Made by a program: the position numbers and the translations under genes. From Enterococcus avium ATCC 14025 (GTDB taxonomy: Bacteria > Bacillota > Bacilli > Lactobacillales > Enterococcaceae): 64,000 nucleotides of DNA. Below, piece by piece: positions 18,115 to 27,066 of this stretch. Location: assembly GCF_000406965.1 (NCBI RefSeq), contig NZ_KE136357.1, positions 364,244 to 428,243 on the forward strand, in the 5' to 3' direction. Position 1 is the first letter of the stretch. Each line of letters starts with the position of its first letter. The notes beneath the pieces are model-generated. The model had not been told where the DNA came from, searched no databases, and saw only the letters and a program-made list of their open reading frames with translations.

Positions 18115-18999
18115 ATGGATCAGCAAAAATTAACGCTCTTTCTTGATTTAACTGAGACCTTGAACTATACGGAAACAGCAGAGCGCAATTTTATGACACA
18201 GGGCAATGTCTCAAAAAAGATCAACGCATTGGAAAAGGAACTGGGAATCCAGCTTTTTGATCGCAGCAATCGCCAGATTAAGCTGACAGAAGACGGACAA
18301 TTGATCTTGGAGGATGTCAAAAGGATCGTGACTGATTATCAGATTTTAGAAGCGAATTTAACTAAACATCGAGAGAAAAAGGAGCGGGTCTTAACAATTC
18401 ACACAATTCCGACGATGCCGAACTATTTGGGCTTTGATCTATTAACGAGCTTTTTGCGGCAGCATCCCGAGGTTCACTTGAACTTGCAGGAATCTGAAGC
18501 AATGGCGATGGATCGTATCCCGCTGGAAGAAAAGAATAGTGTGTATTTCTTTCGTTCATTAGATAAATTAAATGCTCAGAACTACATCACAACAGAAGAG
18601 GATCATTTTGTGGCGGTCTTGCCGAAAGCACACCCTTTAGCAAAAAATTCGACAATCACTCTTTCTGATTTGCAGGCTGAAAACTTTTTGCTGCTGGGCC
18701 AAGCATCTAAAGCTTATTATTCGGTGATGGAGTTGTGTCACAGCGTCGGGTTTGAACCGCAAGTTACTTATCAGGGAACCCGGATCGATTTGATTTTGAA
18801 AATGATCGAGCAAGGATTGGGCATCTCCTTAATCATGGAAAAATCATTAGGTAATTCGCTGTCAGATCAATTAGTTCTACGCGAAATCGCACCGACGCAG
18901 GAAAGTTACCTGTATTTTTATCTCTCAGAAGAAGCCGATGCTCCGGCACCTAAATTATTTTTAAAGTATTTGCAAGATAAATATTCCAATGTGGAATAA
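18115..18999 (+). CDS. LysR-family regulator, likely controls the lpd decarboxylase operon
   Basis: A 294-residue LysR-type activator: N-terminal winged helix (LNYTETAERNFMTQGNVSKKINALEKELG) and a C-terminal LysR substrate domain from about residue 88. The start at 18115 follows GGAGTGACGAA. It sits 85 bp before lpdC, on the same strand, whereas many LysR genes are divergent. In Lactiplantibacillus plantarum a LysR protein controls tannin/gallate genes, so a role as sensor of a phenolic acid is a fair inference. Part of a hairpin between it and lpdC could terminate its message. Confidence 0.85.
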   Translation: MDQQKLTLFLDLTETLNYTETAERNFMTQGNVSKKINALEKELGIQLFDRSNRQIKLTEDGQLILEDVKRIVTDYQILEANLTKHREKKERVLTIHTIPTMPNYLGFDLLTSFLRQHPEVHLNLQESEAMAMDRIPLEEKNSVYFFRSLDKLNAQNYITTEEDHFVAVLPKAHPLAKNSTITLSDLQAENFLLLGQASKAYYSVMELCHSVGFEPQVTYQGTRIDLILKMIEQGLGISLIMEKSLGNSLSDQLVLREIAPTQESYLYFYLSEEADAPAPKLFLKYLQDKYSNVE

Positions 19000-19006
19000 T
19001 AAAACC

Positions 19007-19084
19007 AAAAAGCTGAATTGTATTGTGTCTTTGATGAGCCTAAACTTAGCTTATTGAATCAAACAATACAAGGAGGCTTTTTTT
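19007..19084 (+). promoter_or_regulatory. Long hairpin enclosing the lpdC ribosome site, terminator-like
   Basis: AAAAAGC (19007-19013) and TTGTATTGT (19018-19026) pair exactly with ACAATACAA (19063-19071) and GCTTTTT (19076-19082). The 4x4 internal loop has TGAA on one side and GGAG, the core of the lpdC Shine-Dalgarno, on the other. The 3' arm runs into seven T residues that end at the lpdC ATG. The same structure could therefore act as an intrinsic terminator for the LysR transcript and as a lid on lpdC translation. Seen directly; function is inference. Confidence 0.65.
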
Positions 19085-20557
19085 ATGTCGACACCTTATG
19101 ATTTACGAAAGGTTTTAGCTGAATTACAGGAAATGCCAGGAGAGTATCACGAAACGAATGTAGAGGTCAATCCTCATGCAGAGCTTTCCGGGGTTTATCG
19201 TTATATCGGAGCGGGCGGCACGGTCAAACGCCCGACGCAAGAAGGACCAACTATGATGTTCAACAATGTCAAGGGGTTCCCAGATACCCGAGTGTTGATC
19301 GGCATTATCGCCAGCCGCGACCGTGTCGGTAAGATCCTGCATCACGATCCGAAACATCTAGGGCGTTTGTTGAAGGATTCTGTTCAAAATCCAGTTAAGC
19401 CAGTAAAAGTGACCAAAGCTGAAGCACCGGCTCAAGAAGTTGTACATTTAGCCAGTGATGAAGGCTTTGACATTCGCAAAATTTTAGCAGCACCCACCAA
19501 TACAGAATATGATGCTGGACCCTATATTACAATGGGCGTTGTTTTTGGCTCTGATCCGGATAAAAGTATGAGCGATGTTACGATTCATCGGATGGTGTTG
19601 GAGGATGAAGACACGATCGGGATGTATATCATGCCCGGCGGCCGTCACATCGGACATTTTCAAAAACAGTATGAAGCATTGAACAAGCCGATGCCGATCA
19701 CGATCAATATTGGATTAGATCCAGCAATCTCCATCGGCACGACCTTCGAGCCGCCAACCACACCGCTGGGCTACAACGAATTGTGGATCGCTGGCGCATT
19801 GCGTCAGGAGCCTGTTCAGTTAGTGGATGGCGTTGCAGTGGATGAAGTTGGGATCGCCCGTTCGGAATTTATTATCGAAGCAGAGATTTTACCTCACGAA
19901 ACGATCCAAGAGGATATCAATACGAATACTGGCAAGGCGATGCCGGAATTTCCTGGTTATAACGGCGATGCTAATCCTGCTGTCAATGTCGTGAAAGTCA
20001 AAGCGATCACGCATCGCAAAGATCGACCAATCATGCAGACGACGATTGGACCATCCGAAGAACATGTATCGATGGCGGGAATTCCTACTGAAGCCAGTAT
20101 TTTGGATTTAGTTGACAAGGCGATTCCCGGGAAAGTAACGAACGTCTATAATCCTCCAGCAGGCGGAGGCAAGCTAATGTCGATTTTACAGATCCATAAA
20201 GAAACAGAAGCCGATGAAGGAATCCAACGCCAAGCGGCGATTTTAGCTCTTTCAGCTTTTAAAGAATTAAAAACCGTCATTTTGGTTGATGACGATGTCG
20301 ATATTTTCGACATGAACGATGTGATGTGGACTTTGAATACTCGTTTCCAAGGTGACAAGGACATTATCGTGCTGCCGGGAATGCGCAATCATCCGTTAGA
20401 TCCTTCAGAACGGCCAGAGTATAATCCGGCGTCGATTCGTTTCCGCGGTATGAGCAGTAAAACGATCTTGGACGGTACGGTGCCATTTGATTTGAAGAAT
20501 GATTTTATTCGGGCGGAATTCAAAAAAGTCACGGATTGGAAAAAATATTTGGAGTAG
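19085..20557 (+). CDS. lpdC: UbiD-family decarboxylase, gallate/protocatechuate decarboxylase catalytic subunit LpdC
   Basis: A 490-residue UbiD-type, prenylated-FMN-dependent decarboxylase. Length and many segments match LpdC of lactobacilli as I remember it: ELSGVYRYIGAGGTV near the start, RPTQEGPTMMFNNVKGFPD, SDVTIHRMVLED, NPPAGGGKLMSILQIHK and VDIFDMNDVMW. The conserved R..E..E/D catalytic triad region of UbiD is expected around EDEDTIGMYIMPGGRHIG. It should remove CO2 from gallate (to pyrogallol) or protocatechuate (to catechol) in the cytosol. It is followed by the flavin prenyltransferase and LpdD genes, giving the complete set for an active enzyme. Its ribosome site AGGAGG is buried in a hairpin. 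Confidence 0.93.
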   Translation: MSTPYDLRKVLAELQEMPGEYHETNVEVNPHAELSGVYRYIGAGGTVKRPTQEGPTMMFNNVKGFPDTRVLIGIIASRDRVGKILHHDPKHLGRLLKDSVQNPVKPVKVTKAEAPAQEVVHLASDEGFDIRKILAAPTNTEYDAGPYITMGVVFGSDPDKSMSDVTIHRMVLEDEDTIGMYIMPGGRHIGHFQKQYEALNKPMPITINIGLDPAISIGTTFEPPTTPLGYNELWIAGALRQEPVQLVDGVAVDEVGIARSEFIIEAEILPHETIQEDINTNTGKAMPEFPGYNGDANPAVNVVKVKAITHRKDRPIMQTTIGPSEEHVSMAGIPTEASILDLVDKAIPGKVTNVYNPPAGGGKLMSILQIHKETEADEGIQRQAAILALSAFKELKTVILVDDDVDIFDMNDVMWTLNTRFQGDKDIIVLPGMRNHPLDPSERPEYNPASIRFRGMSSKTILDGTVPFDLKNDFIRAEFKKVTDWKKYLE

Positions 20558-20566
20558 GTGAAGCAG

Positions 20567-21136
20567 ATGAAAAAAAGAATCGTGATTGGAGTTACCGGTG
20601 CATCTGGCATTATCTACGCCATTGATTTGATCAAACGTCTAAAAGCTGATCCAACGATCGAGACGCATGGGATTATTAGTGATTGGGCAAAGCAAAATCT
20701 GAAGTTGGAATCCGATGTTAGCTTGAAAGAATTTGAAGAGATGCTGGATTATCATTATAGCAATCGTGATTTAGGTGCTGCGGTCGCCAGTGGCTCCTTT
20801 TTAACGGATGGAATGGTGATCGTGCCAGCCAGTATGAAAACTGTCGCAGGTATTTCGATGGGGTTTGGCGATAACTTGATCTCGCGAGCTGCTGACGTGA
20901 CGTTGAAGGAACAAAGAAAATTGGTCATAGTGCCGCGAGAAACACCGCTGAATGCGATCTATCTTGAAAACCTGACCAAATTAGCCCGATTAGGAGTTCA
21001 AATCATCCCGCCAATCCCAGCATTTTACAGCCAGCCAAAAACAATCGATGATCTCGTGGCCCATCAATCAATGAAGCTGATGGACGCTTTAGGCATCGAA
21101 AACCACGTTTCGAGGCGGTGGAAAGACAGTGAGTAA
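20567..21136 (+). CDS. lpdB: Flavin prenyltransferase UbiX/LpdB
   Basis: A 189-residue flavoprotein that joins dimethylallyl phosphate to FMN, making the prenyl-FMN cofactor needed by LpdC. The opening KKRIVIGVTGASGIIYA and the later segments TDGMVIVPASMKTVAGI and LVIVPRETPLNAIYLENL are standard UbiX features. ATG at 20567 has TAGGTGA 6 bases upstream; a GTG at 20558 is possible but too close to GGAG. In L. plantarum lpdB lies far from lpdCD, while here all three are contiguous. Confidence 0.93.
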   Translation: MKKRIVIGVTGASGIIYAIDLIKRLKADPTIETHGIISDWAKQNLKLESDVSLKEFEEMLDYHYSNRDLGAAVASGSFLTDGMVIVPASMKTVAGISMGFGDNLISRAADVTLKEQRKLVIVPRETPLNAIYLENLTKLARLGVQIIPPIPAFYSQPKTIDDLVAHQSMKLMDALGIENHVSRRWKDSE

Positions 21137-21512
21137 ACTCTTTACTATCAAAAAAGCCGACTACGAAATCACACTTAAAGCCGAATGGATTGGGAATGAT
21201 CTGCTGCTGTGTCTTTATGGCGGTGATACGCCGCATATCGGTACGGTAACGACTTTTTCAGGAGATACACAGCTTCAGCGTTTTCCCAGTCATGATGGCC
21301 GATTTCACAAAGATGATGTTCTGGCGAAGATATTATTGGGAAGGATTCAATCAATAATTCCGGGAAATTGTGTCATTACAGCGGGCGTACATGTGGATCA
21401 TATCTCAAAAGAACAGATCGAAGCATCGTTTCCGATGACAGAAGAGCTTGCGGACGAACTCGTTCTTTGGATCAGTGACCACGAGCTAACCAAAGAACCG
21501 TTATATAAATAA
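21129..21512 (+). CDS. lpdD: LpdD, accessory subunit of the phenolic acid decarboxylase
   Basis: A 127-residue protein of the LpdD family that accompanies LpdC/UbiD decarboxylases; it is thought to help cofactor or enzyme assembly. It starts with GTG inside the end of lpdB (8-bp overlap). Visible features are GGDTPHIGTVTTF, FPSHDGRFHKDDVLAKILL and CVITAGVHVDHIS, all conserved in this small family. The assignment is supported by position as the last gene of the lpdC-lpdB unit. Confidence 0.85.
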   Translation: MSKLFTIKKADYEITLKAEWIGNDLLLCLYGGDTPHIGTVTTFSGDTQLQRFPSHDGRFHKDDVLAKILLGRIQSIIPGNCVITAGVHVDHISKEQIEASFPMTEELADELVLWISDHELTKEPLYK

Positions 21513-21516
21513 TCTC

Positions 21517-21547
21517 AAACTGCCTAGCTGTTGTTAGGCAGTTTTTT
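21517..21547 (+). terminator. Terminator of the lpd operon
   Basis: AACTGCCTA, loop, TAGGCAGTT, then TTTTT. It is followed at once by copy 1 of the hairpin repeat. Confidence 0.9.
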
Positions 21548-21553
21548 GCGAGG

Positions 21554-21632
21554 TCTGCTTTTCCCAGTTTGTTAGGCTTGAGCTCTAATTATTGATTTTC
21601 TTGAATATAGTGAACAGACTCTTCAGCAGAAT
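21554..21632 (+). repeat. Dispersed hairpin repeat, copy 1
   Basis: About 92 bp (21542-21633 including the preceding T-run) match 49005-49096 with only six differences by eye. The ends are inverted: TCTGCT at the left, AGCAGA at the right; further in, AGTTTGTT can pair with AACAGACT, so the unit can fold into a long interrupted hairpin. Both copies have the same orientation and both directly follow the U-tract of an intrinsic terminator. No open reading frame is present. Confidence 0.8.
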
Positions 21633-21760
21633 CGTATGCATGATTCTTCTGATTTTAAAAAAAGATTTCCATCAAGTTTAAAAAATCCTGCAAAATGTGA
21701 CATATGTCCTAATTGGTTTCCGCCAAAAGCCATAAAATAAGGGTATAGGAGGTGCTGAAA

Positions 21761-21970
21761 ATGATAATTCTTATACTATTGATTCTTATTGCTGCTGGGC
21801 TTATGGCTGTTAGAAAGCAACAAAAAGCCCGAGCAAAAGTAAACTATTGGGCACATATCAATGAACTTGAAGCACAACGGAAAGAACAAATCTTAGCGAC
21901 TGCCATCAAAATGCAGCAACAAGAAAATACTGACTCTAAAGCTGATTGCAAATGGAAGCAGGCTAGTTAA
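21761..21970 (+). CDS. Small membrane-anchored protein (69 aa)
   Basis: Start set by AGGAGGTG 6 bases before the ATG at 21761. The product has an N-terminal hydrophobic helix (MIILILLILIAAGLMAV) and a charged, helical Gln/Lys/Glu-rich tail. It ends two bases before the end of the convergent Crp/Fnr gene. No family recognised. Confidence 0.65.
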   Translation: MIILILLILIAAGLMAVRKQQKARAKVNYWAHINELEAQRKEQILATAIKMQQQENTDSKADCKWKQAS

Positions 21971-21972
21971 CA

Positions 21973-22635
21973 CTACCTAGCCTGTATACCTTCAGCCGAG
22001 CGAGCTTTCAATTGCGTCATATCAATAATCTGAAAGCCGCCATTTTCCTTTTTTAAAATGTTATCCTCAGCTAATTTTTTTAATAAACGCATTAAATGCC
22101 GATAACTGATTCCCACCGTCGCGGCGACATCTGTTAAACGATCAAAGAAAAAATCCTTATAAGCCCCTTGAGCAATATAGGAGCATAGTCGCTGCTCGCC
22201 GCTAAATAAAACGTTCGAAGTAAAGTTGTAGGAATCTCGGATCATATTCAACGCTAAATCCTCGGTCATTCTCGTCATGAAGGTCAGATTTTTAAAGAGA
22301 TTGTCCTGTTTACTCTGAAAAGGGATCAGGATACATTCAAAAGGCGAGAGCGTCATGACGGAGGCGGTCGCATACTTCATCCCAGTCATTAATTCCGCGT
22401 GTCCGATCAACCCTCTAGAAAGATAATGAGCTAAAATCAAGTCTTTGCCATTCGGAGCACTGACGCAAACTTTGGCTTTTCCTGAAACTACGATCGTCAG
22501 ATGCTTGTATTCCACACCTTGACTATATATTTCTTCTCCCGTACCAAAATGCCGAATTTCACAAATCGATTCATGCTCCAATAAACCATAATAATCGAGT
22601 ATTTCGCGGTGCAGCTTTTCCACTTTTCCTACCAT
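21973..22635 (-). CDS. Crp/Fnr-family transcriptional regulator
   Basis: A 220-residue regulator with an N-terminal cyclic-nucleotide-like sensor domain (GTGEEIYSQGVEYKHLTIVVSGKAK) and a C-terminal winged helix (LTDVAATVGISYRHLMRLLKKLAEDN). The sensor domain lacks the Cys cluster of FNR, so iron-sulfur sensing is unlikely. ATG at 22635 follows AAGGGTGA; a GTG at 22668 is the alternative. It is similar in size to YeiL-like regulators. The effector and targets are not visible. Confidence 0.85.
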   Translation of the reverse strand: MVGKVEKLHREILDYYGLLEHESICEIRHFGTGEEIYSQGVEYKHLTIVVSGKAKVCVSAPNGKDLILAHYLSRGLIGHAELMTGMKYATASVMTLSPFECILIPFQSKQDNLFKNLTFMTRMTEDLALNMIRDSYNFTSNVLFSGEQRLCSYIAQGAYKDFFFDRLTDVAATVGISYRHLMRLLKKLAEDNILKKENGGFQIIDMTQLKARSAEGIQAR

Positions 22636-22789
22636 TTCATCACCCTTTTTTTCTATAATGGTCTTCACTTAATATTTTACTATGAATCAAGTTTGAAAGG
22701 CGCTTTAAGATCTATTTTTACTTTTCGCGATTTCTTTTCTCGGATCTTTCAGTTAAACTAATTGAAAACGATTAAAGGATTGTCGTGAT

Positions 22790-23263
22790 ATGATCAAGTA
22801 TAAGCTAAAAGAATTAGCGTCCTTTTCTGTTACTGGACTAGAACTGGCGCTGACAAATCAAAAAAGCAAGAATCTTGAACGCAGTCTATCATTTTGGCCG
22901 CGTTTTAATTATCAGCTTAAAAGCAATGGATTAAACCAACAAACTGGAAATTGGACTAAGTATGCGTTTATGGAACGGCGAGATGGGCAGCTTTATTATT
23001 ATTGTGCGATCCCAAAAATGAAGGCGAATCCAACAAAATTCATTTTGAAGGATATTCCTGCGGGGAAATATTTGGTTGTGGAGCATCAAGGTGCGATGGA
23101 CCAAATCTACGCTACATATGAAGAGATTTACCAGAAGCTGATTCCCAAGCTTGGTTTGAACTTGGAACAAACGAACTTTTTACATTTTGAAAAATATGAC
23201 GAAAGATTTCATTGGAATCGAAGCAGTTCAATTATTGAGCTTTGGATTCCATTAAAAGACTAA
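22790..23263 (+). CDS. Stand-alone GyrI-like effector-binding protein
   Basis: A 157-residue protein that looks like the AraC_E_bind/GyrI-like domain alone (DIPAGKYLVVEHQGAMDQIYATYEEIYQKLIP, with a C-terminal HFEKYDERFHW..SSIIELWIPL strand). Such proteins bind small hydrophobic molecules or act as anti-toxin-like modulators of regulators. It lies between a Crp/Fnr gene and a PrdX-like gene, each with its own control. Specific role unknown. Confidence 0.75.
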   Translation: MIKYKLKELASFSVTGLELALTNQKSKNLERSLSFWPRFNYQLKSNGLNQQTGNWTKYAFMERRDGQLYYYCAIPKMKANPTKFILKDIPAGKYLVVEHQGAMDQIYATYEEIYQKLIPKLGLNLEQTNFLHFEKYDERFHWNRSSSIIELWIPLKD

Positions 23264-23363
23264 AGGGTCTAATTAAAACTGTATTTATAAATATTCATTT
23301 TTTATCTGTATTTGGATGTGATATACTTTAACTATTCATAACTGATCGTTAGGAGGAAGCATT

Positions 23364-23852
23364 GTGAATAAAAATGAGATTTTGGATTATCTTAGCAAAA
23401 AGGATATTTGGTTTGAAGTGACAGAACATCAGGCTGTATACAACATGGAGGAACTTTCCGAGGTTGCGTTGCCATACCCAGAAGCTGATGCGAAGAATCT
23501 TTTTGTCCGTGATGATAAAAAAAGAAATTTTTATCTAATTACTGTTAAAGGCGACAAAAGGGTCGATCTTAAAGAATTCAAAAAGGAAAACAACACGCGA
23601 CGATTATCTTTTTCATCGGAGAATGATTTAATGGAAGTGATGGGATTAATTCCAGGCGCGGTGAGCCCTTTTGGAATTTTAAATGATTCAGAACACAAAG
23701 TACACTTCTTTATTGATGCTGATTTCTTTGAAGAACCAGGACTTATTGGTGTTCATCCGAACGATAATACAGCAACTGTATGGTTAAAAACAGAGGATTT
23801 AGTCGCGATTGTTAAAGAGCATGAAAATCAAGTAACGGTTGTTCACCTTTAG
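23364..23852 (+). CDS. PrdX/ProXp-ala-type aminoacyl-tRNA deacylase
   Basis: A 162-residue YbaK-fold protein of the prolyl-tRNA-synthetase-associated group, which hydrolyses wrongly charged tRNA (for instance Ala-tRNA-Pro). Typical segments are FEVTEHQAVYNMEELSEV, DAKNLFVRDDKKRNFYLITVKGDKRVDLK (with the conserved Lys) and GAVSPFGILND. It starts with GTG after AGGAGGAAG. Stand-alone forms are common in Firmicutes whose ProRS lacks or has a reduced editing domain. Confidence 0.88.
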   Translation: MNKNEILDYLSKKDIWFEVTEHQAVYNMEELSEVALPYPEADAKNLFVRDDKKRNFYLITVKGDKRVDLKEFKKENNTRRLSFSSENDLMEVMGLIPGAVSPFGILNDSEHKVHFFIDADFFEEPGLIGVHPNDNTATVWLKTEDLVAIVKEHENQVTVVHL

Positions 23853-23978
23853 ATTTCATGTCCTTCATAGTAACGTGACTCAAATGAACTTGGGTGTTTT
23901 AAAATTAGCTTCTCAGATTTTTTTGCGTTAAATTACGCATAGATGTATCTATTTTTTAAAGATATTAGGTCGCAGCTT

Positions 23979-24005
23979 AAAGCACTCTTTTGAGTGTTTT
24001 TTTCT
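23979..24005 (+). terminator. Terminator before the ABC exporter operon
   Basis: AGCACTC, loop TTTT, GAGTGTTTTTTT; a short stem with a long T-run, 120 bp after the PrdX-like gene. Confidence 0.65.
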
Positions 24006-24065
24006 TTTCGTTTATTGTCATGGCGAAGCTTTTCTCGTATAGTGAATGAATAAGGGGGCGACAAA

Positions 24066-24824
24066 ATGATTGAATTAAAAGGTGTAACAAAAATATATGA
24101 TCAGAAAAAAGCGTTAGATAATTTAAGTTTAACGATTAAGGCCGGTGAGATTTTCGGCTTTTTAGGCCATAATGGGGCAGGAAAATCGACAACGATCAAA
24201 AGTTTAGTGAGTATTATTGAGCCTACGAGTGGTGAGATTTTGTTTGATGGAAAGAATTTGAAGACGGATCGATTAGCAATTAAGAAGAAGATCGCGTATG
24301 TACCGGATTCGCCAGATATGTTTTTACAATTAACAGCCAATGAGTATTGGGATTTAATCTCAGCTGCTTATGATCTGAAGGGGCAGGAGCATCGCCGACA
24401 AGAGCTGATCAATTTATTTGATTTAGTTGGTCACGAAGATGAAACATTGGAAAGCTTTTCTCATGGCATGCGGCAAAAAACGATCATTATTGGAGCCTTA
24501 CTGCCAGATCCCGATATTTGGATCTTAGATGAACCGTTGCAGGGCTTAGATCCGCAGGCTGCATTTGATTTGAAGGAAATGATTAAACGCCATGCCGAAA
24601 AGGGCAATACAGTGATTTTTTCGACGCATGTCTTAGACACTGCACAGCAATTGTGTGATGAACTGGCAATTTTGAAAAAAGGTGAGCTGATCTATAACGG
24701 TTCCGTGGACAATTTATTGCAGGATTATCCAAATGAATCGCTAGAAAGAGTCTACCTCAAAATGGCTGGACGCCAAGCTGATGGGGACTTGATTACTGAA
24801 ATTGAGGAGCCTGCCCATGAATAG
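24066..24824 (+). CDS. ABC-2 type transporter ATPase
   Basis: A 252-residue ABC ATPase with Walker A GHNGAGKST (about 33-41), the slightly unusual signature SHGMRQK in place of LSGGQ, Walker B WILDEPLQGLDPQ and switch His in FSTHVLD. The form SxGMxQK is usual in ABC-2 exporters. It has a GGGGGCGAC site and overlaps the permease gene by 8 bp. The exported substrate is unknown. Confidence 0.9.
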   Translation: MIELKGVTKIYDQKKALDNLSLTIKAGEIFGFLGHNGAGKSTTIKSLVSIIEPTSGEILFDGKNLKTDRLAIKKKIAYVPDSPDMFLQLTANEYWDLISAAYDLKGQEHRRQELINLFDLVGHEDETLESFSHGMRQKTIIIGALLPDPDIWILDEPLQGLDPQAAFDLKEMIKRHAEKGNTVIFSTHVLDTAQQLCDELAILKKGELIYNGSVDNLLQDYPNESLERVYLKMAGRQADGDLITEIEEPAHE

Positions 24825-26415
24825 TCAAATCATCAAACGCTTGATTGCAGTCAACATGCTGTATGTCAATCCATCTTCCACCAATCAAATTCGAAAAAAA
24901 GGGCATAAGGGCAAGAAAGTCATTCGTAGTATCGTTCAACAGTATTTAATGTCTGGGGTAATCTTTCTGTTGATTTATGGAGCAACTATGGTGATGATTG
25001 ATTTTTCAAAATTGCCTGGCTTTTTTACTTATTATATGATGCTATTTGCTTTGATTGGTTTCTCCCAATCACTTTCAGCGATTTTTAATGTCTTTTTTGA
25101 AAGTAAAGATTTGCAGGATTATTTGCCTTTGCCAATCAAGCAAGGGGAGGTCTTTGTCGCCAAGTTTTTGGCAGTTGGGATGACAATTGTACCGTTTCTA
25201 TTGCCGTTGTTAATTTTATTTTTCCTGACGTCCTATAAAAGCGGCTATTCCATCGTAATCGCGGTAGTGGGAGCTATTCTGCTATTCATTATTTTCTTTA
25301 CATTATTATTTAGTCTATGTAGCTTAATTGTTTTTGGAATGACAAAAACAAAGCTGTTTCGGCGACATAAAAAGCTGTTTACCAGCTTAATGCTGGGCTT
25401 TTCCATGATTGTTTCTGTTGGCGGGGTTTTAGCAATCAATTTCACCCAAAATTCTGTCGATCATTCCAGCACGGGTATAGCCGATAGACATGCGTTTTCG
25501 GTTTTTCTACCGTTCTACCGGGTTATGCACGAGCTGTTTTCGGTAACTGGACTTATTACTTTGCTTGTATTGTTGGCTGTGACGGGATTACTTTTGCTGG
25601 CATTGAAATTTTTCGTAATTCCTAGCTTATACGAACAATTCAGCGATGAGGCTTCCCATACTGCGGCAACAAAACGCAAACGAAAAACCGATCAATCGTT
25701 GAAGCAGCTGTTGGCAAGCTACAATCGTCAATTACTGAAAAATCCTAACTTGATTATGCAGGTCTTGACCTCATCATTAATTATGCCAATTGTGATGATT
25801 GGGACAATAGTAACTACGAGTCCGATCAATTTACAAACCTTAACGCCAAAGTTTATGGGGGTATTCTTTGTGGCGGGGATTGTTTTTGCGACGATTATGC
25901 TTAATCAAACCTCTTTTGTCAGTAATCTGATCTCATTGGATCGTGAGAATTTTTCTTTTATTCAATCTCTTCCGTTGTCGCTAGAGAAATATCTTCGTCA
26001 AAAATTCTGGGTTGGCTGTAAAATCCAGATGCTGATTGCTGGCGGAGTAGGTATATTGATAGCTGTTGTGTTGCGGTTTCCGATATTCTTATCACTGCCT
26101 TTTATAGCAGGGATATTATGGGGAACATATCTGTTATCACTTCACTTTTTTAGCCGAGATTATCGTTTGTTGAATGTGACATGGACCAATATCAGCCAAC
26201 TTTTCACACGAGGGGTGGGAAACTATGGTCTGATGATTTGGATGTTTGGCTCGCTTTTTGTTGGTGCGATTCTGATCGTTTTATATGTAGTCGCTGTCAT
26301 GATGAACGTTAATCCTGTGTTGCTAAATGGCGGTGTCATGATTTGGTTGGCGATCCTGTCCGTGGCATGGCTATTAATCAACCGAAATAATTTTTGGAAG
26401 AAGTTAAATGACTGA
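24817..26415 (+). CDS. ABC-2 type transporter permease
   Basis: A 532-residue membrane partner of the ATPase, with about 12 helices in two halves, separated by a basic cytosolic stretch (TKRKRKTDQSLKQLL) near residue 290. Start at 24817 follows GAGGAG inside the end of the ATPase gene. The family is the large ABC-2 permeases of unknown substrate common in Enterococcus and Listeria. A strong terminator follows. Confidence 0.85.
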   Translation: MNSQIIKRLIAVNMLYVNPSSTNQIRKKGHKGKKVIRSIVQQYLMSGVIFLLIYGATMVMIDFSKLPGFFTYYMMLFALIGFSQSLSAIFNVFFESKDLQDYLPLPIKQGEVFVAKFLAVGMTIVPFLLPLLILFFLTSYKSGYSIVIAVVGAILLFIIFFTLLFSLCSLIVFGMTKTKLFRRHKKLFTSLMLGFSMIVSVGGVLAINFTQNSVDHSSTGIADRHAFSVFLPFYRVMHELFSVTGLITLLVLLAVTGLLLLALKFFVIPSLYEQFSDEASHTAATKRKRKTDQSLKQLLASYNRQLLKNPNLIMQVLTSSLIMPIVMIGTIVTTSPINLQTLTPKFMGVFFVAGIVFATIMLNQTSFVSNLISLDRENFSFIQSLPLSLEKYLRQKFWVGCKIQMLIAGGVGILIAVVLRFPIFLSLPFIAGILWGTYLLSLHFFSRDYRLLNVTWTNISQLFTRGVGNYGLMIWMFGSLFVGAILIVLYVVAVMMNVNPVLLNGGVMIWLAILSVAWLLINRNNFWKKLND

Positions 26416-26426
26416 TTATAAAGGTA

Positions 26427-26457
26427 AAGAAAGAACCTTAACGCAAGGTTCTTTTTT
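26427..26457 (+). terminator. Terminator of the ABC-2 exporter operon
   Basis: AAAGAACCTT, loop AACGC, AAGGTTCTTT, then TTTT; perfect stem. Confidence 0.93.
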
Positions 26458-27066
26458 TATGGATAAAAGTTTACATAAATAAATTATCGAAATAGAAATG
26501 CGGATTTAAAATTAAAGTATATTTAGGTTTAGACGGATTAACGCTGAGTATAAAATGGTATTTAGATAAAATAATTCAAATCTAATTATCATAAAAAGAC
26601 GATGAAAATAATCCTTTCAAAATTAATCCTCATTTAAATAAAGATTCAGAAGAGAGTACACAAACCTTTAGCTGTATTTTTTTAATTTTAAATAAAAATT
26701 TACAGATCAATAGGTAGCGCTTTCTAATTTTTGAATATTGATATTAAGTTTGATATAACGTGCTTTAGAAGGAAAAGTAAAATACAATAAAAAAACAAGT
26801 TAAAATCACTCATTTCAATTGTTCTTAATCTAGTTATTTTATCATTTAATTTGTTGCGTAGATTTTCAGCTTTCGTAATTGTTTTGATGCAATTTGTCAG
26901 AATATTCAATGACTTTCACCATTCTTGCACTCTGTCTTTTTTCATTGTAAAGTATCATTTAGGGATTTCTTATATTTACAGTGTTCTTGTTCAATTAATA
27001 ACTAATTTCAAGATTGAAACACAAACGTAATAAAGACCCTAGAAAAATTGAATAGGAGTGGTTTCA
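26458..27066. other. 609-bp AT-rich intergenic stretch without a gene
   Basis: Very AT-rich and without convincing coding capacity: a 61-residue frame on the minus strand at 26724-26909 has no ribosome site. I see no repeat array, tRNA or clear riboswitch. The right end carries the TAGGAGTGG site of the next gene. It may be a degraded region. Confidence 0.6.

Noticed and set aside
26724-26909. A 61-residue minus-strand frame in the gap before the YjeM-like permease
   Set aside because: No ribosome site, AT-driven composition, no similarity I can see.
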